In this document: positions 28,244-37,588 of the stretch, piece by piece
Layout: every line of letters begins with the position of its first letter
How positions within the stretch are numbered: the stretch's first letter is position 1
NCBI GenBank assembly: GCA_945921515.1
Contig: CAMEKR010000005.1
Span: forward strand, 1 to 38,466
Direction of reading: 5' to 3'
From: an uncultured Clostridia bacterium
GTDB taxonomy: Bacteria > Bacillota > Clostridia > Oscillospirales > Ruminococcaceae
DNA length: 38,466 bases
The notes under the pieces: generated by a model
The model's database searches: none
Seen by the model: only the letters and a program-made list of their open reading frames with translations
Told to the model about the DNA's origin: nothing
Program-made: the position numbers and the translations under genes

Positions 28244-28272
28244 TTGACAAATTTTGATTTTTGTAGTATAAT
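28244..28272 (+). promoter_or_regulatory. consensus sigma-A promoter of rpmF
   Basis: TTGACA-17 nt-TATAAT immediately after the P-loop gene stop codon. Confidence 0.8.
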
Positions 28273-28345
28273 ATCACTCGTGTTAACTTGAGCCTTATAA
28301 AAATGGCTGATTTTGAGATAATGAACATCAGAGGGGGGTGCTAAA

Positions 28346-28531
28346 ATGGCAGTTCCAAAGAGAAAAGTATCGAAGGCAAGAAGAGACAAGAGACGTTCAC
28401 AGGTATGGAAGCTATCCGCACCTGCATTCTCACGTTGCCCTCAGTGCGGCGAGTTAAAGCTCCCTCACAGAGTATGCGGCAATTGCGGATGTTACAAGGG
28501 TAAGGAAGTTATCGCTCGCAAAGAAGCGTAA
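28346..28531 (+). CDS. rpmF: 50S ribosomal protein L32 (zinc-binding form)
   Basis: '[55 protein letters not shown]'; two CxxC pairs. Confidence 0.97.
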   Translation: MAVPKRKVSKARRDKRRSQVWKLSAPAFSRCPQCGELKLPHRVCGNCGCYKGKEVIARKEA

Positions 28532-28611
28532 TTGCTTGTAGACGCAAACATTGCGGCAGTAGGGTCTTATTGGCTCTGCTGCCTTTTTGTTTATAAAAAA
28601 ACGGAGGCATT

Positions 28612-30948
28612 ATGTCCGATAAAATTAAGAAGTTCCTTTCAAACGGAGGAACTATATCGTTTCTGATTGGTTTTTTTCTGTATATTGTTATTATATTGCC
28701 GATTTTAATCAATGACGGCGGTATTCTGACTTTTATGGGCGATTACAGCTCACAGTCAATACCGTTTACATATCATATAAGAGACTGCTTGTTATCGGGA
28801 AATGTCTGCTGGGACTGGTCAAGCGGACTCGGCTCGCAGTTTCTGGGCGATTATGCTTATTATAATCTTTTCAGTCCTTTTACTCTTTTTTATCTTATAA
28901 TCCCGAGAAACGCTATAATTTACGCAATGCCCTTTGTAACTGCGCTAAAATACGGCACAGGAAGCTGTCTTGCGTTTTTTTATGCAAAGCGCTTTGTAAA
29001 GAATAAACATTATGCCGTTATAGCAGGCATAATTTATATGTTTTCTTCCTTCACCGCATATAATCAGATATTTCATTTCAGTGATATAATTGCGCTTTTC
29101 CCTTTGCTTCTCATTGCTATGGAAGAGCTGTGCGAAAATAAGCGCAGATGTGTTTTTGCTCTGACTGTTTGCTTTATGGCGCTTCTGAATTACTATTTCT
29201 TTGCAGGTCAGGCAGTATTCTGCGTCATATATTTCTTTGTCCGCTTCTTTAATAAAAATCTTATCGTTCTGTTAAAAAAACTGTTATCGGTTGCAATTGA
29301 GGCTGTGATAGGCTTTGCAATGTCTTTTATATTCCTGCTGCCTGTATTGCTGTACCTTTCCGCAAGCTCAAAGGCTATGGGCATAATAGATTTTTCGGAT
29401 ATGCTCATATACAGCGACGGATTTAATTATCTGAAGCTTATTCAAAGCGCATTTATGGTACCCGATCCGTTCTATTTCACTTCATTGTTCCCGAGTGTCG
29501 ATAAAGCTTATCCGTTTGGCAATCTCGGTTCTTCGGTAGCGGCGTATCTTCCGCTTTTTTCGGCGGCAGGCGTTATATCTTTTGCTTGGGCAAAGAAAAA
29601 ATCATGGCAGACCGCATTGCTTGCAATATGCGTAGTAATGGCTTTTGTACCGGTTCTCAATCAACTGTTTTCGGCTCTTAACAGCGCATATTATGTAAGA
29701 TGGCTGTATATGCCTTTGCTTATAGCCGCAGTTATGTCGGTATCGGCGCTTGAAGAAAAGATAAGCTTCAAACCGGGAATAGTTACCTGTTCGGCAGTAG
29801 TAGCGGCTATGATGATATACCAGCTGTTTGTTGATACGGATTCGCTTATCAATTTTATATCCAACAGAGCCAGCTTCAGCGTATATCAGAATATCCTGCA
29901 TTTTGCCGTCACGATAGTGTCTATTATTCTGCTCGTTGTCATGGTAAAGTCAAAGCGTGACAAGGATTTTCTGCCCAAACTGTATATTTTTACGGTAATA
30001 TGTGTTTATATGTGCTTTGGTGTAATGACGCATTATCTTTACACGCAGATTCCGAGCGTTGAAGCCAACATTTCTTCTTATGCGTTAGGAGAAGAATTGC
30101 CCGAAGAGTGCAGGGAAGGTGATCCGAGAATAACTTTTTCCGCAAAAAACTCAAATCTTGTTTCGGGGGCAAGTTCGCCTACTCATTTCAACAGCCTTCA
30201 TGATGTCGGATTCTCACAATTCCTCAATGACAGCGGACTTGGATTTGACAGCGGTGTATATGCCAATATTACATTTGAAAACAGGGAACTGTGTGATGTT
30301 CTGTCTGTAAAATATTTTGCAGGACTCGGTGAAACAGGCGACAAATATGATGGATTTGAAACAGTCGGAAAGATGGGGAAATACACCATATATAAAAATC
30401 CCGAGTATATCCCCATGGGATTTACTTATGATAATATGATATCCCGTGACGCATTCTTAGCGGTTGAGGATAATAAGCTGAAAGAACGCCTTTATATGAA
30501 AGCGCTGATTGTCAGCGACACAAGCGAGTTTTCCGACATTCTGACAGATATAAGTGCTTCAGCCGGAGATACTATATCCGATGAAAGCTATAAACAGCTT
30601 GCAAGCCAAAGGAGAGAGTCAGCCGCTTATTATTGCGAAAAGGATACCGAAGGACTCACGGCAAAGATAAAGACAGACAAAGAAAATATAGTATTTTTCA
30701 GCGTATCTTATAACGAAAACTGGAGCGCTTATATTGACGGTACGCAAACAAAAGTGTATAATATAAATAATGGATGCGTAGGCGTCAGAGTGCCGTGCGG
30801 CGACCACGAAATAAAGCTTTGTTATAATGTAAGAGGCTTTAAAGAAGGCACTGTAATCACAGCAGTTGCTGTTATAGCGCTCGCTGTATACGCCTTTGTA
30901 TGCTACAGAAAGGAACACGGAAATGTCGGTAAAGATAATATCCGTTGA
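28612..30948 (+). CDS. YfhO-family polytopic membrane protein
   Basis: 'FMGDYSSQSIPFTYHIRDCLLSGNVCWDWSSGLGSQFLGDYAYYNLFSPFTLFYLI'; paralogous to 15732..18281. Confidence 0.9.
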   Translation: MSDKIKKFLSNGGTISFLIGFFLYIVIILPILINDGGILTFMGDYSSQSIPFTYHIRDCLLSGNVCWDWSSGLGSQFLGDYAYYNLFSPFTLFYLIIPRNAIIYAMPFVTALKYGTGSCLAFFYAKRFVKNKHYAVIAGIIYMFSSFTAYNQIFHFSDIIALFPLLLIAMEELCENKRRCVFALTVCFMALLNYYFFAGQAVFCVIYFFVRFFNKNLIVLLKKLLSVAIEAVIGFAMSFIFLLPVLLYLSASSKAMGIIDFSDMLIYSDGFNYLKLIQSAFMVPDPFYFTSLFPSVDKAYPFGNLGSSVAAYLPLFSAAGVISFAWAKKKSWQTALLAICVVMAFVPVLNQLFSALNSAYYVRWLYMPLLIAAVMSVSALEEKISFKPGIVTCSAVVAAMMIYQLFVDTDSLINFISNRASFSVYQNILHFAVTIVSIILLVVMVKSKRDKDFLPKLYIFTVICVYMCFGVMTHYLYTQIPSVEANISSYALGEELPEECREGDPRITFSAKNSNLVSGASSPTHFNSLHDVGFSQFLNDSGLGFDSGVYANITFENRELCDVLSVKYFAGLGETGDKYDGFETVGKMGKYTIYKNPEYIPMGFTYDNMISRDAFLAVEDNKLKERLYMKALIVSDTSEFSDILTDISASAGDTISDESYKQLASQRRESAAYYCEKDTEGLTAKIKTDKENIVFFSVSYNENWSAYIDGTQTKVYNINNGCVGVRVPCGDHEIKLCYNVRGFKEGTVITAVAVIALAVYAFVCYRKEHGNVGKDNIR

Positions 30949-32227
30949 TAGAGGCTCGCCTGCCGACAAGGCACATATAAAACCGGGTGACAGCCTTGTT
31001 TCAATAAATAAAAACGCAATTCACGATATACTTGACTATCAATTTTATTCATCGGAAGAAAAGCTGAAGGTTGAGCTTGAGGACAGAACTGTAACTGTAA
31101 AAAAGGGCGAATACGAAGATCTCGGGCTTAATTTCGAGACATATCTTATGGACTGCAAACAGCATTGCAAAAACAACTGCGTGTTCTGCTTTATAAATCA
31201 GCTTCCTAAGGGAATGAGGGATACGCTTTACTTCAAGGATGACGACTCCCGTCTCAGCTTTCTTCAGGGAAACTATATAACAATGACCAACCTCAGCGAT
31301 GAGGATGTTGACAGAATAATAAAAATGAAACTGCCGATGAATATATCGGTGCATACGACTAACCCCGAGCTTCGTGTTAAGCTCACGAAAAATCCCAATG
31401 CGGGAAAATGTCTCGATTATCTTTATAAAATGGCGGCGGCAGGAATTGAGCTTAATACACAGATAGTCCTTTGTCCGGGACTGAACGACGGCAAGGAGCT
31501 TGAAAAAACGCTTACCGATTTGTGCATGTTGTATCCGTCTGTAAAGAGCATAGCCTGTGTGCCTGTAGGGATAACGAAGTTTCGTGAAAAGCTTCCGAAG
31601 CTGGAGATGTTCAACAAGCAGACGGCGTCTGCGGTAGTAGATACTCTTGAGCTTTTCGGCAATATGATGTATGAAAAATACGGCGACAGAGTAGTTTACG
31701 CATCGGATGAATTTTATCTGACGGCAGAGCGCAAAATGCCCGATTACGATTTCTACGGCGATTTTGACCAGTTTGAAAACGGCGTAGGAATGTGTGCGAG
31801 TCTGCAAAAGGAGTTTATTGACGCACTTGCCGATAAGCGTGAGTATGGCGAAACCGATGATAAACAGCGTGTTGTTTCGATTGCTACAGGTGTGCTTGCA
31901 GCACCGCTTATCGACACGCTCGGAAAAATGCTGAAATCGGATTTTCCCAACACAAGAGTTGATGTATATACTATCCGCAACGAATTCTTCGGAGAGACAA
32001 TCACCGTTGCCGGACTTCTTACGGCAGGAGATATAATAGCACAGCTTGTGCCGTATAAAGAAAAGCTCGGCGGCAGACTGCTGATAACCGAGAATATGCT
32101 GAAAACGAACAGCGACCTTTTCCTTGACGATAAGACCGTGTCGGATGTCGAGCAGGCTCTCGGAGTAGCTGTAACTACCGTTGCTACAGACGGTTATGAG
32201 TTGCTTGACGCAATTCTCGGAGAATAG
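30923..32227 (+). CDS. DUF512 radical SAM-like protein with N-terminal PDZ domain
   Basis: PDZ-like 'DRGSPADKAHIKPGDSLVSINK'; 'DCKQHCKNNCVFCFINQLPKGMRDTLYFKDDDSRLSFLQGNYITMTN'; start reassigned to ATG 30923 overlapping yfhO 3' end. Confidence 0.92.
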   Translation: MSVKIISVDRGSPADKAHIKPGDSLVSINKNAIHDILDYQFYSSEEKLKVELEDRTVTVKKGEYEDLGLNFETYLMDCKQHCKNNCVFCFINQLPKGMRDTLYFKDDDSRLSFLQGNYITMTNLSDEDVDRIIKMKLPMNISVHTTNPELRVKLTKNPNAGKCLDYLYKMAAAGIELNTQIVLCPGLNDGKELEKTLTDLCMLYPSVKSIACVPVGITKFREKLPKLEMFNKQTASAVVDTLELFGNMMYEKYGDRVVYASDEFYLTAERKMPDYDFYGDFDQFENGVGMCASLQKEFIDALADKREYGETDDKQRVVSIATGVLAAPLIDTLGKMLKSDFPNTRVDVYTIRNEFFGETITVAGLLTAGDIIAQLVPYKEKLGGRLLITENMLKTNSDLFLDDKTVSDVEQALGVAVTTVATDGYELLDAILGE

Positions 32228-32293
32228 CACATATAGATTGAATTGTGATTTTTATATAAGTATCTTGGAAGACTACAGAAAGGAATGACATAA

Positions 32294-33613
32294 ATGGAAG
32301 GAATAGTAGCGGTAGTCGGCAGACCGAATGTAGGAAAGTCAACGCTTTTTAATCGTATAGTCGGAAAGAGAATGTCGATAGTTGACGATACTCCCGGTGT
32401 TACCCGAGACAGAATATATGCAAAGGCAGAGTGGCTCGGAAAGGAATTTATGCTGGTTGATACGGGCGGTATCGAGCCTGACAGCAAGGATATAATACTT
32501 TCGCAGATGAGAATGCAGGCACAGCTTGCAATAGATAAGGCAGATGTAATTATATTTGTTACAGATGTTACTTCGGGAGTAACCGCAAACGACGCCGATG
32601 TTGCTTCAATGCTTCAGAAAAGCGGCAAGCCTGTTGTACTTTGCGTAAATAAATGCGACGGGATAGGCGATGTGCCGCCGGAGTTCTACGAGTTCTACAA
32701 TTTAGGTCTCGGCGAGCCGATTGCGGTATCATCGGTACACGGACACGGCACGGGAGACCTGCTTGACGCAGTATTTGAGAATATGCCCGACACAAATCCT
32801 CAGCAGGAATACTCCGAGGACGCAATAAAAGTTGCCGTTATCGGTAAGCCCAACGCAGGAAAATCTTCGCTCGTAAACAAGATAGCAGGCGAACAGCGCA
32901 TGATAGTATCCGATATCGCAGGCACTACCCGTGACGCCGTAGATACTGTCATAGAGCGTGACGGTCAGGAATATGTGTTTATCGACACCGCAGGACTTCG
33001 CAGAAAGTCAAAGGTTAATGAACAGATAGAAAAGTACAGCGTGCTTCGTGCTTATATGGCGGTTGACAGAGCAGATGTCTGTGTTATAATGATTGACGCA
33101 ACCGAAGGCTTTACAGAGCAGGACAGCAAGGTTGCAGGCTACGCTCACGAGCAAGGAAAGGCAAGCGTAATTGCAATAAACAAGTGGGACGCTGTTGATA
33201 AAGATGGAAAGACTATGCAGGAGTTCACAAAAAAGCTCGAGGTCGATTTTTCGTTTATGTCTTATGCTCCGTTTGTGTTTATTTCGGCGCTTACAGGTCA
33301 GCGTATAGATAAGCTGTTTGAGCAGATAAAGTACACATATTCCCAGAATATAAGGCGTATTTCCACCGGCACGCTGAACGATATGCTGGGTTACGCTACG
33401 GCGAGAGTTCAACCTCCGTCGGATAAGGGCAAGAGACTGAAACTATACTATATGACTCAGGCTTCGGCAAAGCCTCCGACGTTTGTAATATTCTGCAATG
33501 ATAAAGAGCTTTTTCACTATTCTTACCAACGATATATCGAAAATCAGATAAGAGAGAGCTTCGGGCTTGACGGAACGCCTATAAGAATAATAGCAAGAGA
33601 AAGAGGAGAATAA
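32294..33613 (+). CDS. der: ribosome biogenesis GTPase Der (EngA)
   Basis: Two G domains: 'VGRPNVGKSTLFNRI' ... 'NKCD', and 'IGKPNAGKSSLVNKI' ... 'NKWD'; KH-like C-terminus. Confidence 0.98.
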   Translation: MEGIVAVVGRPNVGKSTLFNRIVGKRMSIVDDTPGVTRDRIYAKAEWLGKEFMLVDTGGIEPDSKDIILSQMRMQAQLAIDKADVIIFVTDVTSGVTANDADVASMLQKSGKPVVLCVNKCDGIGDVPPEFYEFYNLGLGEPIAVSSVHGHGTGDLLDAVFENMPDTNPQQEYSEDAIKVAVIGKPNAGKSSLVNKIAGEQRMIVSDIAGTTRDAVDTVIERDGQEYVFIDTAGLRRKSKVNEQIEKYSVLRAYMAVDRADVCVIMIDATEGFTEQDSKVAGYAHEQGKASVIAINKWDAVDKDGKTMQEFTKKLEVDFSFMSYAPFVFISALTGQRIDKLFEQIKYTYSQNIRRISTGTLNDMLGYATARVQPPSDKGKRLKLYYMTQASAKPPTFVIFCNDKELFHYSYQRYIENQIRESFGLDGTPIRIIARERGE

Positions 33614-33619
33614 CGGATA

Positions 33620-34276
33620 ATGATATATCTGTGCTATGCAATAATGCTGATAGTGCCGTATCTGCTGTGCGGTATAAACAGCGCAATAATTGTAACAAAA
33701 ATAAAGACGGGCGAGGATATAAGAACGCTCGGAAGCGGCAATGCAGGGCTTACAAATACACTTAGGACTCAAGGAAAGATAGCGGCACTTTTTGTGCTGC
33801 TTGGAGATGTGCTTAAGGGCGTTCTGTCGATACTTATTGTCAGATTCTCGTTTTTATGGCTTGCGGGAATAGATACTACCGATTTAGCAAACGGTATGAA
33901 TTATGTTGCGTTTGTTGCCGGATTATCTGCTATTCTCGGTCATGTATTCCCCGTATATTTCGGCTTTAAAGGCGGTAAGGGAATACTTGTTTCGGTTGCG
34001 GTGCTTATGACGATAGAATGGATTCCTGCCTGCGTTTTACTCGGAATATTCATCATCGTTGTAGCAATAACAAGATATGTTTCGCTCGGCTCGTGCATTG
34101 CCGCCGTTCTTTATCCGTTTACGATTCTCGGATACGGACTGCTGACTGGGGATCCTTGCGTATATATCAATATGATTTTGGCGGCACTTATCGGTATACT
34201 GATACTGTTTATGCACAGAGGCAATTTAGTAAGGCTTAAAAATCACACCGAGAAGAAGCTCGGGCAGAAGTCATAA
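33620..34276 (+). CDS. plsY: glycerol-3-phosphate acyltransferase PlsY
   Basis: 'YLLCGINSAIIVTKIKTGEDIRTLGSGNAGLTNTLRTQGK', 'GHVFPVYFGFKGGKGILV'. Confidence 0.95.
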   Translation: MIYLCYAIMLIVPYLLCGINSAIIVTKIKTGEDIRTLGSGNAGLTNTLRTQGKIAALFVLLGDVLKGVLSILIVRFSFLWLAGIDTTDLANGMNYVAFVAGLSAILGHVFPVYFGFKGGKGILVSVAVLMTIEWIPACVLLGIFIIVVAITRYVSLGSCIAAVLYPFTILGYGLLTGDPCVYINMILAALIGILILFMHRGNLVRLKNHTEKKLGQKS

Positions 34277-34293
34277 CGAAAAGAGGATGAAAT

Positions 34294-35286
34294 ATGGCTA
34301 AAATTACTATTCTCGGCTGCGGTTTTGGCACCGCGCTTGCAATAATGTGGGACAAGCAGGGACATCAGGTGACAGCCTGGTCAAAGTACAAGGAAGAAAT
34401 CGACGCAATACTTAACGACGGAGAGCATAAGAAACTGCTCCCCGGAGTTATCGTTCCGCCTTCCATCAGTCTCACAACGGATATTAAATGCGTCAGCGAT
34501 GCAGATATTCTTGTTTTCGCTATCCCGTCAAAGTTTGTCCGTGAGGTCGTTCTTAAGGTTAAGGAGCATATCAGAAAAGATACTATCGTAGTCAATGTAG
34601 GAAAGGGCTTTGAAGAAGGAACGGACAAGCGTCTGTCTCAGGTGCTTGCCGAAGAATTGCCCGAAAACCGCATTGCAGTGCTTACCGGTCCTTCGCACGC
34701 AGAGGAGATTGGCAGAAGTGTTCCTACTACCGTAGTATGCGCGTCAGAGGATGAAGCTTGTGTTATGTATCTGCAGGAAACGCTTCAAAACGACAGATTC
34801 AGAATATACCGCAACAGCGATCTTATAGGCTGTGAGCTGGGAGGCGCATTAAAAAACCCCATTGCCCTCTGCTGTGGAATAGTAGAAGGAATGGGGCTCG
34901 GTGACAATACGATCGCCGCGCTTATGACAAGAGGACTTGCCGAGATAACAAGACTCGGCGTGGCTATGGGAGGAAAAAGAGAGACTTTCAACGGTCTTTC
35001 GGGTGTAGGCGACCTTATTGTTACCTGCACATCGGCACATTCAAGAAATCATCGTGCCGGTCTGCTTATAGGTCAGGGTATGTCTGCGAAAGAGGCTGTA
35101 AGCCGTGTTGGAACGGTTGAAGGCTATCAGTGTGCAAAAATAGCATATGAGATAGCTTGCTCGCTCAATGTACAGGTACCGATCATCGAGCAGCTCTGCG
35201 AAGTATGCTATAACGGACAGAGCCCTCTTGACGCTGTATCAAAGCTGATGGGACGGCCGAGCAAAGCGGAAGAAGAAGTGTTCTGA
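34294..35286 (+). CDS. gpsA: NAD(P)H-dependent glycerol-3-phosphate dehydrogenase
   Basis: 'ILGCGFGTALAIMWDKQGHQVTAWSK', 'VLTGPSHAEEIGRSVPTTVVCAS', 'ELGGALKNPIALCCGIVEGMGLGDNTIAALMTRGLAEITRLG'. Confidence 0.97.
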   Translation: MAKITILGCGFGTALAIMWDKQGHQVTAWSKYKEEIDAILNDGEHKKLLPGVIVPPSISLTTDIKCVSDADILVFAIPSKFVREVVLKVKEHIRKDTIVVNVGKGFEEGTDKRLSQVLAEELPENRIAVLTGPSHAEEIGRSVPTTVVCASEDEACVMYLQETLQNDRFRIYRNSDLIGCELGGALKNPIALCCGIVEGMGLGDNTIAALMTRGLAEITRLGVAMGGKRETFNGLSGVGDLIVTCTSAHSRNHRAGLLIGQGMSAKEAVSRVGTVEGYQCAKIAYEIACSLNVQVPIIEQLCEVCYNGQSPLDAVSKLMGRPSKAEEEVF

Positions 35287-35472
35287 TCAGACTGCTGTGC
35301 GGTTATCGCTTTCAATATAGCTCAGCTTTTCAATTTTACATCTGTGATGCTCTGCGGTTTTTGCCTTGACGGCAAGAACCGCTTTTATCTTTTTTTCGGC
35401 AATCTGCATCAATAACGCCATGCCTGTGCATACAAAGGGTGCTGCAAAAATAGAAACTACTATAAATTCCAT
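35287..35472 (-). CDS. small hypothetical protein with one predicted TM segment
   Basis: ATG at 35472 with AAAGGA upstream; 'MEFIVVSIFAAPFVCTGMALLMQIAEKK...'; stop abuts gpsA stop. Confidence 0.45.
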   Translation of the reverse strand: MEFIVVSIFAAPFVCTGMALLMQIAEKKIKAVLAVKAKTAEHHRCKIEKLSYIESDNRTAV

Positions 35473-35587
35473 TGTTTTTTCCTTTCTCATGTGGGCTTTT
35501 ATCTTATGCTTAGATTATATCATCGTTGGTGTCCTATTAAACGGACAAACAAATTTCGATTTTAAATGATTTTTTATCATAAAAAAC

Positions 35588-35616
35588 TTGCAAAAACCGA
35601 ATAGATGTGATAGAAT
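35588..35616 (+). promoter_or_regulatory. predicted promoter of putP
   Basis: TTGCAA-17 nt-TAGAAT. Confidence 0.5.
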
Positions 35617-35660
35617 AAATAGCATAATGCAAAAACGCATAATCAGAAGGGAGTTATTAT

Positions 35661-36839
35661 ATGGAACTTAGTTCTCATCAGATAGTTATGCTGATAACTA
35701 TTGCGCTTTATCTCGTCGGAATGGTAGTGATAGGCGTATTATGTTCAAGAAAAACCGATAATGTCGGCGACTTTTATCTCGGCGGCAGAAAACTCGGACC
35801 GTTCGTAACCGCAATGAGCGCAGAAGCGTCGGATATGAGCGGATGGCTGCTTATGGGCTTGCCCGGTGTTGCATATGCATACGGTATTGCAGAGGCGAGC
35901 TGGACAGCTATAGGACTTGCGGTAGGTACATACATCAACTGGCTTGTTGTGTCAAAGAGACTCAGAAAGTATTCTCAGGCCTGCGGTGCAATAACTCTGC
36001 CCGAGTTTTTCACAAACAGACACAGAGATAAAAAGAAGATACTGACACTTATAGCGGCACTTATTATTATTGTCTTCTTCATTCCTTACACAGGTTCGGG
36101 CTTTGCGGCTTGCGGAAAGCTGTTTGAGAGTCTTTTCGGCGTTGATTATCATTTAGCTATGATAGTAAGTGCTATTGTAATCATTTCTTATACCACTATC
36201 GGTGGCTTCCTCGCCGCAAGTACAACAGACTTTATACAGAGTATTATCATGACTATAGCTCTTATAGTTGTTGTAATATTCGGTATAAATATGGCAGGCG
36301 GTATCGTAGAAGTAATGAACAACGCATACTCTATGCCAGGTTATTTCTCGGTAACACATTCGTTTGATGTTCTGAACAAAACAACGAGTGAGTACGGAAC
36401 GCTCAATATATTCTCAACTCTTGCATGGGGACTCGGTTATTTCGGTATGCCTCATGTTCTGCTAAGATTTATGGCAATAAGCGACAGCAAGAAGCTCAAG
36501 ACTTCAAGAAGAGTAGCAACCGTATGGGTAGTTATCTCTCTTGCAGTAGCAACATTTATAGGCGTTGTTGGTCTTGCTATGAGTCAGAAGGGCGTTATCG
36601 ATCCTCTGTATGACGGCGGCGACCCCGAGACTATAATTGTTGCGATAGCAAATCTGCTTGCTTCATTCGGTCCTCTTACCGCAATTGTCGGAGGCCTTAT
36701 CATTGCAGGTATTCTTGCTTCGACTATGTCAACTGCAGATTCTCAGCTGCTTGCGGCTTCCTCAGCAGTATCAGAAAACTTGTTCAGCCAGGTATTCAAA
36801 ATGGCACCTCGCTATTCTGAGTGGGTAAAGTGGGACTAA
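35661..36839 (+). pseudogene. putP: sodium/proline symporter PutP, N-terminal portion, interrupted by insertion element
   Basis: SSS-family protein 'NVGDFYLGGRKLGPFVTAMSAEASDMSGWLLMGLPGVAYAYG'; SSS homology stops at 'SENLFSQVFK', then MAPRYSEWVKWD* read from the element end. Remainder of putP at 37589-37996. Confidence 0.9.
36795..36802. repeat. left target-site duplication TTCAAAAT
   Basis: 7/8 match to TTCAAAAA at 37589-37596 flanking the TIR-bounded element. Confidence 0.7.
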
Positions 36840-37588
36840 TAAATAGTGTTAAATCTCAAATTACCTGTTTCAAGATATATCATTGAAATAAAATAATTGA
36901 TGTTGCGAAATTCTTTTGCACGGCGTTTAATCTCTTGGATGCGGCTATTAATTCCATCAGTTAATCCTGCTGTTAGTTTGCTTTTGAAGTATTGTAGCAC
37001 ACCGGTGTAATGAGATTTTATCATTTTGGCAAATTTCTTTATCGGTTCTAATCGAGAACGAACAGCCCAAGATAGCCATTTTCTAATAGCGGTTTCGGCA
37101 ACTTGCACATCAAAAATATTTCTGTATATATCTTGAAATGTCAGTTTCATTTGATATGCTTTTGCAAGATTCTTATTTTCTTTGGATACCAAATAATCAT
37201 AGGAAAGAAAAGAGGTATTTTAATGATTCAAATTAACAAGAGAAGTATAGGTATGTGTATATTGTTATCCATCATAACGTGCGGAATATACGGTATTTAT
37301 TGGATGTATTTGCTTGTGAAAAATACACGTTCCATACAGAAAAACACTGACAATTGTAAAGGTGAAATGCTTTGTTTGATTTTTGTTCCATTCTACTCTC
37401 TGTATTGGTGGTATACAAGAGGTGAAAAAGTTAGACAGGGATTTGCTGAACATGATTACAATGCAACAGGTGGCGGAGTGGCATATCTAGTGCTTGCAAT
37501 TTTTGGATTAAGTATTGTTTCTATGGCTATCATGCAAAGCGATTTTAATTCATTAAAATCAGAAACCCACTCAGAACAGCGAAGCACC
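36803..37588. mobile_element. 786 bp non-autonomous ISL3-type element carrying a transposase remnant and a DUF4234-like cargo gene
   Basis: Left TIR 36803-36826 GGCACCTCGCTATTCTGAGTGGGT; right TIR 37565-37588, reverse complement GGTGCTTCGCTGTTCTGAGTGGGT (20/24 identical). Flanked by near-identical 8 bp. Excision restores the putP reading frame. Confidence 0.88.
36836..37192 (-). pseudogene. C-terminal remnant of ISL3-family transposase
   Basis: 'NKNLAKAYQMKLTFQDIYR...AIRKWLSWAVRSRLEPIKKFAKMIKSHYTGVLQYFKSKLTAGLTDGINSRIQEIKRRAKEFRNINYFISMIYLETGNL' matches the C-terminal end of DDE ISL3 transposases; the catalytic N-terminal majority is absent. Confidence 0.88.

Noticed and set aside
31049-32230. 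393 aa ORF on - strand opposite the DUF512 radical SAM gene
   Set aside because: Shadow ORF opposite a confidently identified gene; no domain signature.
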